The position numbers and the translations under genes are program-made. Positions 33,701 through 43,966 of a DNA stretch of 64,000 nt are shown here, in pieces. The number at the start of each line of letters is the position of its first letter. Position 1 is the first letter of the stretch. The stretch is from Phialocephala subalpina (lineage: Eukaryota > Ascomycota > Leotiomycetes > Helotiales > Mollisiaceae). Below the pieces are notes generated by a model. The model made no database searches. It was given only the letters and a program-made list of their open reading frames with translations, and was not told where the DNA came from. The stretch is taken from contig FJOG01000003.1 in NCBI GenBank assembly GCA_900073065.1, forward strand, positions 3,012,007-3,076,006, read 5' to 3'.

Positions 33701-35941
33701 AAGGACTGACTGCCTTTGTTTGTAAGGATGATCGACCGAGAAGATTGAGAGGGCTGTGCTCCACCAATGAACACTCCGCCAAAATTCATCGTCGTCTGAT
33801 TGATGACAAGGTATCCTCCCGAGGCGACTGCCGTTCCGGAAAGCGGGACAATCGTGTTCTGAAGGTAGCCGGAGGGTGCTGTAACACGAACATTGAGCGT
33901 TCCTACTTGACTGCCGGGAGCCAGAGGGGCGGGAGATGCATTTTCGTACGCCAGAAGGGCCGCATCGCTAAGATTGAAGACCTATCACAAAAGTGAGAAT
34001 GTGAATTTATACAAGTGAAAGGGAACTTACAACAGGGAAGGTGAATTGTGCGCCAGAAGCCACACTCGCAGGGAGAGTTGCACCTCCGCAATTGAAAATG
34101 GTGGATGTGATGTCGCACTTTGGAGCAGTAATCGCAACATTTGCAGTGCAAGTGATCTGGACTGTCGAGGTAGAATGAACCATTACTGATCCGAAGGATG
34201 CAGGATTCGGTGTACAAGTCAAAGGAACCTTTGATTTCTGGCCACCTCCGCTGAGCGCTACCAATGTAGCACCCTTGGAAGTGTAGATGCGACCGTCTCC
34301 AAAAGCAGGACGCTGGTTCTTTGTCAGTCCTCCAGTAGCAGCACCAGTTGGTAGAGTGATCGGAGTCAGAACGCCATTGACTGGAACAGCGTTGTAAGCC
34401 AGTAGCCCCCTGTTGGCATCACAGAGCCACACAATACCAGTCCCTGGAGCACCGTTATTGGAAGTGACTGTTGGAACAGACTTTCCAGCGAAGGTCAGAG
34501 CCGTCTTTCCAGCTAGTGTGAACTTTGGAGTTCCGCCTTGGTTGCTGAACGAGTATGCGTACATGCTATCTCCCGTTGGGGCCAAATAGAGATAGCCACC
34601 TTCAAGTGGGTAGCTTCCAGGACCACTGAAGTATGAGTTGGCGTTGGGAATAGTTTGAATAACGTTGTCTCCTCCAGCAGTGCCTCCAGCAAATCCTCCC
34701 AAGTTATCGGCATTCATGATGTACATGTTACCATCCTTACCTCCGGCGACAGCTATTCTAGAGACACCATTGCCGTTAAAGACAGTCGGATCGAGTAGAC
34801 CAACCCCAGCCGACCCAAAATCTCGATCGCCTCCATTGAGACTGTCGTATGCATAGGGTTCGAAGTAGTCTGCCTGGGTGAGGGTGCCAGCGTTTGGATC
34901 AACCCCCATATTGACAACACATTGCTCGAGCGTGCTCAGGTAAACCTTTCCGCTTGCTGCTTTTCCAGTTGCTCCGCCGTTCGCACCTGCTCCTCGTGCA
35001 TTGCCAGTGACGAAAAATACACGGTTCGCGCTCGTGTCAGCGGCGAGTCCCATTCCGCTCATCCAGATTCCAGCCTTTCCACCACCTTGAATGGTGATAT
35101 CCAAGGTCTGAGGCGAGGGAGCACCAGGACTGGCTTCCATGGCTTGAATGTTAGTAACGCCAACTCCAGGGGTCTTACTGACGGAGACAAGCATTCCGGT
35201 GTAGTTGAAGTTATCACAGTGACCACCGAAACCACCAACGATGGTGTTGCCAAGCATCGCCAGACCAGGTCGATTGAGAACAGTTCCGCCAATGAAGTAA
35301 CGAGTGGGATCATTGTTAGCATAATGACCGTCGATGATAACAGGGAAGCCGGAGACATCAGCGAGCCCTGGTAGTTTGACAGCGTAGAATTTGTATTGAC
35401 CAAGTATTGTTCCTTGTGGCCCCGCTTGTCCGTTCTTGTAACCCTTAGCGAAGAAGTACATGATATCAGTGGCAGTATCGATGATCGGTGTACCCGTTAT
35501 TCCCACCGTATTTGGAATGTCGCCACATTGTGTGTCGGTGGACGCGAAGGGGGCATCAAGAGTTCGAGTGTTGACAGTAGCACCCGTGAACCCATCGATA
35601 ACCCTAACAATATTTTGATTGGAGACCGTGATAACATATTCGTTGGGGGCACCCGGAGGGGTGTAGACCAGTGGTTTGGCATAGAATACCTCGTTAGTAT
35701 TGTATGTTTTGCTCCAAGCCAGAGTCAAGTTGCTGGCGACAGCAGTGGGATCGATATTATGATTAGGTAAATAGCCTGATTGTGGGGGATCCTGACTTCG
35801 AATTAGCCATATTGCCTGTGTGACCTGGGAGTCGGAAAAGCACACAGCATCTTGCCATGAATCTGTAGATGCAAATGAATGGACAAGGGCTGGCATCACC
35901 GCCAGCCCTAACACCGAAAACAACCGCGCAACCATTATCAA
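30793..35941 (-). CDS. secreted fusion protein: PQQ-like propeller + Ig-like modules + two WSC domains + multicopper oxidase
   Basis: Two minus-strand exons, 35941-34031 and 33981-30793, join in phase 0 to 1,699 residues. After a signal peptide (MIMVARLFSVLGLAVMPALV), residues about 40-560 form a quinoprotein-like beta-propeller (repeated blade motifs such as YVITVSNQNIVRVIDG and GNMYIMNADNLGG). Residues about 570-810 look like two Ig/HYDIN-type anchor modules (NPASFGSVMV; MNFGGVFIGG). A Ser/Thr-rich linker precedes WSC domains at about 896-990 and 1000-1095 (YIGCYTD, GVEYGTQCYCG; WQGCYTEG, GVEYARECYCG). A second linker with 14-residue repeats leads to a multicopper oxidase (about 1175-1650) with IHFHGI, WYHAH, HPFHLHGH and HCHIEWH, all four copper-ligand segments. 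The last codons overlap a GTGAGT donor, so a short extra exon is possible. WSC domains suggest cell-wall glycan binding; oxidase chemistry at the wall is inferred. Confidence 0.92.
32429..32512. repeat. 42-bp minisatellite, two units
   Basis: Two 42-bp units differing at one base encode a 14-residue Ser/Thr/Ala/Pro repeat in the linker between WSC2 and the multicopper oxidase. A third unit begins and diverges at 32513. Confidence 0.9.
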
Positions 35942-36287
35942 ACGAGTGACAGGAGGAATGAGTGAGGAAAAGAAAGGGAGGAATAGTCGATAAACGAGTG
36001 ACGACTGAAAATATAAGGTAGGGAGGAGAGAGAGGGGGATCCTGACTTCGAATTAGCCATATTGCCTGTGTGACCTGGGAGTCGGAAAAGCACACAGCAT
36101 CTTGCCATGAATCTGTAGATGCAAATGAATGGACAAGGGCTGGCATCACCGCCAGCCCTAACACCGAAAACAACCGCGCAACCATTATCAAACGAGTGAC
36201 AGGAGGAATGAGTGAGGAAAAGAAAGGGAGGAATAGTCGATAAACGAGTGACGACTGAAAATATAAGGTAGGGAGGAGAGAGAGGGG
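35784..36287. repeat. perfect tandem duplication, 2 x 250 bp
   Basis: Positions 35784-36033 and 36034-36283 are identical, with four further matching G residues. The unit contains the start codon, signal peptide and 5' leader of the fusion gene, so an extra, non-functional start copy lies upstream at about 36189-36191. The first in-frame uninterrupted copy is the one ending at 35941. Confidence 0.95.
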
Positions 36288-39147
36288 CTGATGTTTATGA
36301 TTGTTTTTGGATGCCTTTGGCGTTCGGTGGCCTGAGCCTGAAGGAACGTCGAGCGTTGTGGGCAACGGCAAGGGTGGAAGCGAGCCTAGAAAACAGGGAA
36401 TGCTAGGCCCTAAGGAGACGAACCTTGTAGCATTCTCCCCCCCATTGACAAACATCCTTCCCGCATGCATGAAAACCTTACATCTCGATATTTCCACCTT
36501 CGTTTCCATATCTTTCAAGGCTTCCCGGTGCGTTCCAATCCTTCATCGTGCTCAGCGGCTCAGTCCTTGGACCTCCTGCCACAGCGCGAGATCGCGAAAA
36601 CATCCCGTCTGAGTGAAGGCGCCTCAGACGGGCCTCACGAGAACGGAAAATTGACAGTTGATTGTCTTGGCTAGATCCCAGGGATTCAGAGTCAGAGAAG
36701 CTCATCAGTGCCATGCTGGCGATTTTCGATATTCTCGTCGGCCGTAACCCCCAACCAATTACTGGCCAGTGGCCACGGCCCCCTGAGCGGCACGCTTGTT
36801 GTGATATCGAATTCTTCGCTGCCGTGCTACACTGGTGAATGGCCAGGCACAACCCGATCCTCAGGATCTGCGTTGCATCTCCGCATTGATTCTGGGCCTG
36901 GGCTGTGCCTCTTTATGCTTATTATGACGCTTGGTCGCTTTGTTCGAACCTTCCTCTCTGGGTTTTCTATTTGGGGGGCCATACCGGATTGTCAGATTGA
37001 CCCTCTCTGTCAGCGTGTTCGCTGTCACGCTGTGGCGATGGGTTACACGACACTCGGCGCTCATGACTGTACGAGAATCTATTGAGAAGATGTTTCAGAG
37101 TTGGAAAGTTCCGTTCTCATGATTATCTGCCAAGCTGAAATTCTCGATCCCAATTTTCTCTCCGCATTGCTTTTTTCATCCCATGTGCCTCGTGGCTTTC
37201 AGCTTTCAATATCCCGCCCTTGGCAATAGCTTGGCAGCAGCGTGCCCCTCACTACCAGCTGCTGACGACTTGCCGGCAAACCGTTGTCAGGAACTGCTCT
37301 TTGACAGCGGTTTGCAAGTTGGTGCAAGTTGGAGGACTGGTACCAGGTAGGCGGTTCGGAACTTGCAGAAATTAAGCTTAAGGAAGCGGTTGCTGTGGCT
37401 CAGCGAGCCGATGTGGCCGCGCCCTGTAACGGTTGCGAGCCGTCAACAGGAGATATCGGTTCACAGAATATGGGGATTTACCTTGTGCAATGATTTGAAT
37501 TGGAAATTGACAATGAGATGGCCTTGATATCATCAGTCTGTCTTCAGATTCTATCGCGTTCGATCGGGTTTTGGATTTCTGATACCACGTGACCTGGTCT
37601 AATTCACCGAGGGAGGACGAGTGTTCTGGCTGCGCTAGATTTCCGGTCATAGCCTTCATGAATGAGTCATCCAAGAATCTAGTGACTGCAGAAAGAGAAA
37701 GCATGGAAACAACTCCTTGCCTCCATCCCATAAGCTACACCACTTGACCAAGGGCAGGAATGGTCATGTCACGAGCAGCTCCAAGCCTCTCAATTCTCCA
37801 ACCAATATCCTTTCACAGCCTTTACATGTTGCTACTTCCAGATGTATTTGCACTTTTCTTCGCATTGGCATCCAAAAGTGGCTTGAGATTGACAGCGAAT
37901 TAAACTCCTAGAATTTGATAGTAGACATGATGCAAGTCATTCGACAAATGCCTCAACAAACAAGAATATGGTGAATGGATATAGAACCAACTGGGAGCTT
38001 TAGCAGAGAAAAGACAATCCAAGCCCGCATCGTTCCAAATCTTTGCTTTATCGCTGGCCACTGGCAAGCATAAAGACTCATGACAATGTCTGTCAACGTG
38101 ACAGTGGTTGTGACTCAATGAATATGATGGAACAAGCGCTAGAAAGCATGAGAAAACGTGAACATGTTCTTTTTACCTCATGTCCGCGACAACTTTTGTC
38201 GTCCGGGGAAACCTCACATTGCTCCTTGTTGACTGAGGTTTTCAAGACTAGAAGAGGGGTCATTTATACCCTGCCTTTCACCCTGCACAAATTCCAGACT
38301 GTCATTGAGTTGCTGCTTTCCATTCACTGTGACTTTCGTGAATTCACGTTTACTTTTGGCAATAACTTCAAGAGAGGAGACTTTCTTCAAAGTCACAAGC
38401 TGTTATTCACTCACTTCCTGAATTGGCATCAACTGAAACTTGCTTGGATTCAAATTCATGTTCTTCTCTGCAACCTCTTCAGAAGACAAAGTGACATGTC
38501 GTTATAGGTATAAATACCTCTTGTCGTCCCCACGTATCGAAACCAAAGCCCCCAGAGCGGACGAACCTCGACGCCATGACTTGGAACATCTCAAAGGACC
38601 AAAAAGTTTGGCCGTAGTTTTGCAAAGCTCATAGGAACACTATATCGTGGCGGATGTTTTAGGTGCCATTTGTGCTCTCGTCCCACTTTTATTGATAGCG
38701 AGAATATACTTGATAGCAAGTGAATACCTTATTCACGAGCTCGAGTCATGGGAATCAGTAGGCTCATCTAATCTAAACAATGCAATCTCCAGAAATGCCC
38801 AGATGCGGATGGTTTACACCTGAGGGACCACCGCCATATCTCTCGAAGAGTGTCCCTTGTATCTCCTTCGTCATCGGCGGCTGTATCAGTTGCAGTACCT
38901 TTGGCTGACGAGCTGCAAGCTTTTATACCTTCGTAGAAGACAAAGTCTTGTTATCTGCCTTGCGTGCGGCCTTGCCGCCTTGCCATTCAAGCACGAACCA
39001 CAACCTCGCTCAAATTCACACTCGCACTTAGCAACGCCTCCTCAGGGACCTCACTAAGAGAAACAGGGTGTTCGTGGTTATAAATACCCCACGTCTCTCG
39101 AAGCAACTCCCGACCAGAAAGCGCTATCCGCTATTGAAAAAGACAAT
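36288..39147. other. gene-poor region
   Basis: About 2.9 kb without a convincing gene. Open frames are short and domain-free. Several TATA-like boxes occur, notably the palindrome GGTATAAATACC at about 38507-38518 and TTATAAATACC at 39078-39088, but they do not precede recognisable genes. A decayed region is possible. Confidence 0.5.
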
Positions 39148-39525
39148 ATGTATGATGCGAAGGTACTGTGGCGGCTATCGACCTTTAAGTATCCCAGCCG
39201 GCGACCGACCCAGTCCCCAGAACGCGAAATCAAAAGTCCAGCAGAAGTGCCCCCGGTACCTGCAAACTTGAGTTCAAGGCGTATACACCTCAAGTTTGTT
39301 GGCAGCGAGAACGTATTTGGCAACGAAGAAAGAATCTTCCGAAGAATGAAAAGAGACATAGAGCGTCCAAGATGCACACCTCATGTCGTCTACCCTGACC
39401 TGAAGTCCATAAATGCTGGCGTATCAAGCAATAAGACCACCCTGTATCCAACTACCCCTCTTCCGCAGTCCGCGCACTCCATGTGCACTTTTCCTTCTAT
39501 TGCTGAAGTATTCAAGCTTTCATAG
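39148..39525 (+). CDS. hypothetical protein, doubtful
   Basis: A 125-codon frame begins GACAATGTATG, about 60 bp after a TTATAAATACC box, so it has a plausible promoter. The product (MYDAKVLWRLSTFKYPSRRP start) is basic with no recognised domain, signal peptide or repeats. It lies just upstream of the PKS relic in a gene-poor region and could be non-coding. Confidence 0.25.
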   Translation: MYDAKVLWRLSTFKYPSRRPTQSPEREIKSPAEVPPVPANLSSRRIHLKFVGSENVFGNEERIFRRMKRDIERPRCTPHVVYPDLKSINAGVSSNKTTLYPTTPLPQSAHSMCTFPSIAEVFKLS

Positions 39526-39675
39526 ATGTCGGAGCCTTGCTTCCTGTTTGCCTCCGTCTGAAAGCTTGCTCGGATTCACCTTCCAATTTCGTGATGTCTT
39601 AAGTACAGTACTTTTGCTTGATCCCACGTCGTTGCCCAAGGAAGCTTCCAAGACGCGGCTGTTTATACCTTCAAT

Positions 39676-39815
39676 TATTTTTAGTGCTTTGAAATGCGCA
39701 GTTGTCGAAATCTTCGAGAATTAAATCAATCTATGCAGAGTAAAATGCAAGCGGAGTATCAAAAATCTTAGTTTGTACAGACTCCGACTTTGAAATGCTT
39801 TTTAATCTCTTAATA
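39676..39815 (-). pseudogene. relic of a polyketide synthase acyltransferase domain
   Basis: This stretch aligns with the PKS AT-domain region at 46651-46800 of the same window in the same orientation. From CGAGAAT at about 39715 the match runs about 100 bases without a gap at roughly three-quarters identity; nearly all differences are transitions and most read C-to-T or G-to-A in the relic. Identical anchors include GTACAGACTCCGAC versus GCACAGACTCCGAC, and ATGCAA. No KS or PT partner was found beside it. The bias resembles repeat-induced point mutation. Confidence 0.8.
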
Positions 39816-40239
39816 TCCAGGCAGAAGTCAGCCTGTACGAAAATGTGCCTCTTTGGGACTGGACTTATTTCCTAGGTGGCCGACGAGAGATCAGTAATCG
39901 AAACCTGAAAACATCCCGCCGGCGCATCCCCTTGCAGCATGCATGCGGGGAAGACTCGTTTAGGGCACCACGGCGCTGTCTTATCGGGTTTCCATCCTAG
40001 AGTCATTCTTAGTTATCATGAAGAAATGTCTTTTTGTTCATACTTAAGGCATACTTCTTCAGGATTGGCACGATGCAGCAAGCGGTCATGCATCAACGAA
40101 GCACAGTGAGTGGTTCATTCGTACAACGTGACAGCCACGAAGTCGATCTTGAAATGAGTCGACGATGTTCCCAGAAGTATCGGCGAAGGATCGGAAGGCT
40201 GTGATATTCCCCTCATCTACAAGGTAATGTAATTTAGTG

Positions 40240-40248
40240 TATATAAAT
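40240..40248 (+). promoter_or_regulatory. TATA box of the secreted-protein gene
   Basis: TATATAAAT lies 76 bp before the ATG at 40324, with a pyrimidine/A-rich leader containing CAAAACAAATC just before the start. Confidence 0.5.
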
Positions 40249-40323
40249 CCAGATACTCCTCGAAATTCCGTGGCACTTCAACCAGTACCAGACTCTTCTC
40301 TACACTGTTCTCCAAAACAAATC

Positions 40324-41177
40324 ATGATTCGCGCCATATTCCTCTACGCACTTGCCATTGGCATATTCGCGAATCTGGCAGACTGCTGCAATTCATTAGA
40401 CGCATCTGTGAACCACAAACAGCATCTCACAGCCCCCTTTGAATCCCGCTCCAAAGCTGGTGTCATCAGTATAACTGTCCAGCCAAACGACGACGCCGAG
40501 CACGCCTTTGGTCTCGACCTCATCTATCCTGGTGTCCCTCTTACTGAGTTCTTCGGATTTCCCGTTGTCCGTAAGTGAAATAATGCCTTTACTTAAAGAG
40601 ATATTCAGAGCCGAACTTTTCGCGAGTACGGCGCACTCGGCTCCACAGCTTCTTGACTCGCAAATCATACTCCAAATCTCATCCTGATCCATCTATAGAC
40701 GGCACTATCACCTACCCTATCCCATCAAGTCCATCCTCGGGATACGGCTCACTATTCGGATGGATCCAGTTCATCAAGCAAGATTTTGACGGAGAAGCCG
40801 GGAATTGGACATTGGATGCTTATCCATTCGCGCAGGATTTGCAGACTCCGTTTGCGTATTTTGGGTACAACCCGTCAACCTTGGATGCGCCAGCAGCGTA
40901 CCCATATGTGAATGGCACCACGTTAGTATGGACCGCCCAGGCATACTTGGTCGTGTTGGCGGATGCGGGAGTCACCAAGAACGTGACTGTGATTCCGGGA
41001 GGAGCCTTCACTTGGGGTTTTGATATTAATGTTGATGAGAACTCCCCGTTAGACAGGCAGATTGTTGTTAGGCGGGTTGAGAAGCTTGATGTGGAATCAG
41101 AATGGGGGGAGAGGCTTCCTTTGTTGCGGGAGACGTATACAGAGTGGACTTTCCAGGATACCGGCGTTGTCGTGTGA
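40324..41177 (+). CDS. secreted hypothetical protein
   Basis: Two exons, 40324-40570 and 40699-41177, give 241 residues. The N-terminus MIRAIFLYALAIGIFANLADC is a signal peptide. The mature part is beta-rich with SGYGSLFGWIQFIKQDFDG, DLQTPFAYFGYNPSTLDAPA and several sequons (NWT, NGT, NVT). I do not recognise the family; it resembles many small extracellular proteins of plant-associated fungi. The splice joins FPVV to HGTITYPIP in frame with a GTAAGT donor. An upstream in-frame ATG-like extension exists, but the signal peptide makes 40324 the better start. Confidence 0.7.
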
Positions 41178-41592
41178 AGATGACCCGGACACATGGAACA
41201 ATAGATTTTTTAGGGTTTGGACGGGCGGGAGCTGTCAGTGGTGCTGCAAAGAGAAATTTGAAGAGAGAGCTGGATGAAGCCAGCAATAATAGTACTCGAA
41301 CATAATTCATTAAACATTAAAGCATCAAAATATTAACGCAACAAGCAAACAGCAAAAGCCAACTACCCCGAAATAAGTGCAAGTGTCTTGAAAGTCACTA
41401 TTTTATTTCATGTCATGCCCCCAACTGTGTTGGCACTTGTGCACTTGGAATTGGATGCGGGGTAATTCAAAAAAGAAGAAATTTCTCTTGTAGAAGCCCA
41501 AGCACTTTTCAATGCTGCTCGAAGCATGGGAAAACTGAATTGGGCACTCTCGACAACGTGCCTTCAGGCCAATCCTTCGCAGGCAGACACGC
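41178..41592. other. convergent 3' intergenic region
   Basis: It contains an inverted pair CTACCCCG (about 41365) and GCGGGGTAATT (about 41459) and no coding potential. Confidence 0.4.
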
Positions 41593-43355
41593 TCATAGCT
41601 CGCAACCAAACATGTTCTTGAGAAGCGTGTGGCAGCTGTCTCGTTCTGCCAATGTCACCACCTCTCTTGACTCTCCCACGACGCGCATGGGGAGCTGCCC
41701 AAAATAGATCCATTCCAGTTTTGGCAGAATCTCAACATACTTCTGAGCCTCATGGAGGATCCGGCCCTGATGTTGCTCTTCCCAAACGCGGTATCTTTCC
41801 TCTCGATCATGTGGTTGAAATGGACCGCCCGAGTACCTGAGATCTGGATACCTATCTTCGTAATAGAATTCTATGAATTCGGCCGAGTTGAACCGCGGAT
41901 TCAAGGGCGTGTATGAATCGCGGCTGAAGGCGACTTTCCTCAACTTTGGCAATTGAGCGAGCCAATGTCGCATATTCTTGTGGTCAACCAGCCAGTCCTG
42001 CCTGCCTCCTTCTTGTCCTGCCGCGAAATGGACTTGTTCAAGGCTCTTCAAAGTGCCGATAAATCCCAAAGCGGTGTTATCAATGGGCGTCTTTTCCTGC
42101 TCCCACGAAATACTGAGAGATGTAAGCCTGTCAAAGGAGGAGGACAACATCGGTAGTAATTCCTGGTTGACAATTTCTTCAGACAGCCAGTATGGAAAAC
42201 ATAGCGTGGATATCTGGGGATTCGCGCGGAGAAATTTGAATGTGGCAGATCCTGGGCGCCTGGTTTTGCACACAAAGGTCCTAAGTGTTGAAATGCAGCC
42301 CCGCTCCGCCATGCAATTTTCCACGTAGTTCTTCGAACGTGTCGCAATCACCAGCGTTTCGAGAGGACTTTGGAGGAAATCCCGGATAACAGATTCATCC
42401 GTGTATGGGACACTCGCAATGTCTAGCACTCTGAGTTTGGGGAACCAGAGACTTATCATGGGTTGAGGATTCGGCTCAATGTCCATGTTATGTTTTCCCA
42501 CTTCAATATCTCGAGGGTGGGCGCACATTGTTGGAGAATCGAGATACCTTGTTTCGCAGTGAGGCCAGTCTTCAAAAGTTTGAAAATGGGTTTCATCGAG
42601 AGAATGAGGCTTCGCAGTGGCCATGCACTCCCAGTTACAGAGGGTTTGATTTCATGATATCCAGTAACAGGGACTCGGTTGAGCCTGAGATGCTGAAACC
42701 TCGTGTTGGTGAGATTGTCGAGGAGCAGGGGAGGTAAAGGTGATGCATCTTGCCAATTCAGTAGATCAAGGTAGGGCAAGGATTTTGGATTGGCCAAGAG
42801 GAGTGCAATATCCCTTAAATATGTGTCGTAATAGCTTCGGCAGGCATCTTCTTGTCGAGCTGCTTGTGTCTGTTCGTCGAGATTCATGAATTCGTCAGAT
42901 ATTTCAATCTGATGTCTGTTTGACAGGTGATACGGGTTCGTCCGGATCGTCATGCGTCTGATACACGCACTTATGGATGGCTGGCGCGTGTTGCCCCTCG
43001 CGATTCGTTCTTCGGACTCTTTCAGCAGTATCGAAATTAAGCTTCGGCTTTCCTCGCTGTAGTCGAGGACAACGCTGACAAATTGCATAGAGCGGGCCAA
43101 CTGACGAGAGTCACTGTTCACTGGAGCCAAGTTTGCCAATGACTCGTGATCAATGCAACGCATGATATCGGACAGGATCTCAAACGGCAGCTGAAATAGA
43201 CGACATGTGTTTGAAGAAAGCGGCTTTCCCTCTAAGATCTCTCGGAAGTCAAGAGGTAGCGGAGGCTCAATACTGCTTCCATAATCGTCTTTGCCGTTGG
43301 GCAGCATCGGCATCAAGAGCATAAGAATGTCTCTGCCATCACTCGATCGCGGCAT
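41593..43355 (-). CDS. F-box / leucine-rich-repeat-like protein, one-base frame break
   Basis: From the ATG at 43355 (MPRSSDGRD) the frame encodes an F-box, LFQLPFEILSDIMRCIDHES, followed by NLAPVNSDSRQLARSMQF, then LRR-like strands (LLNWQDASPLPPLLLDNLTN; WPLRSLILSM). It reaches LEILKWEN and then stops; one extra A in the AAAA run at 42493-42496 joins it to MDIEPNPQPMISLWFPKLRV and the remaining LRR-like part, ending KNMFGCEL. With that base the gene is 587 residues. F-box proteins recruit substrates to SCF ubiquitin ligases. It is related to the F-box gene at 49479-50483 on the other side of the PKS. Confidence 0.75.
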
Positions 43356-43966
43356 CGTGACTGAATTGAAGCTCGTCGCGGCTCCTGAGCTGATCTGTGA
43401 GAAGCGAGACAAGATTGCTGAGAAAGACGTGAGGCCGAGAAGAGAGCTTTGTGATAGACTGTATTCAGCACCTGCGCGTCCAACGCGCTTGATATAGTAC
43501 GATGTTTTTGTCCTGGTCTTCCGATTAATCAATTTGTAATTTTGGGAGAGGCTCGTTGGTAAACGCTTGAAGTATAGTCACTCCGAAACCAAGGCACCGT
43601 GTGGACCTTCAATTCGAATGACTCTTCCCTTGGTATTTGATGGAAAAGGATTGGGTCTCGACCTGGTCTCCGGGTTTGGTTTTGAATGTTGAAGTTGCGG
43701 GGTCAACGATAAAGAACTTTACTCCAAGAATCTAGTCTTAATCGGGCTAAGCGATTCCAGAAATGGACAGCGTATCACGTGAATGTCGCCTTTGATCCTG
43801 TTCACTCCCTGTTTTTCTGTTCCACGGGAAGCTGATGATCGGTTGGGAAGTTCTGAACAGGAATGGAAAGTTTATGGAATTGCTAGCCTGTTGGCTGCGG
43901 CAATGACTGAACACAGAAATCCGAATTGGTGGCGCCTTCAATGTTCCTGCCTTGCCAGAACTCAAG
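43356..43966. other. intergenic region between PKS 3' end and F-box gene
   Basis: No supported gene. An ATCACGTGAA E-box lies near 43772-43781. Confidence 0.4.

Noticed and set aside
41981..42347. Frames antisense or out of phase within the F-box gene
   Set aside because: Shadows of the LRR-like coding region.
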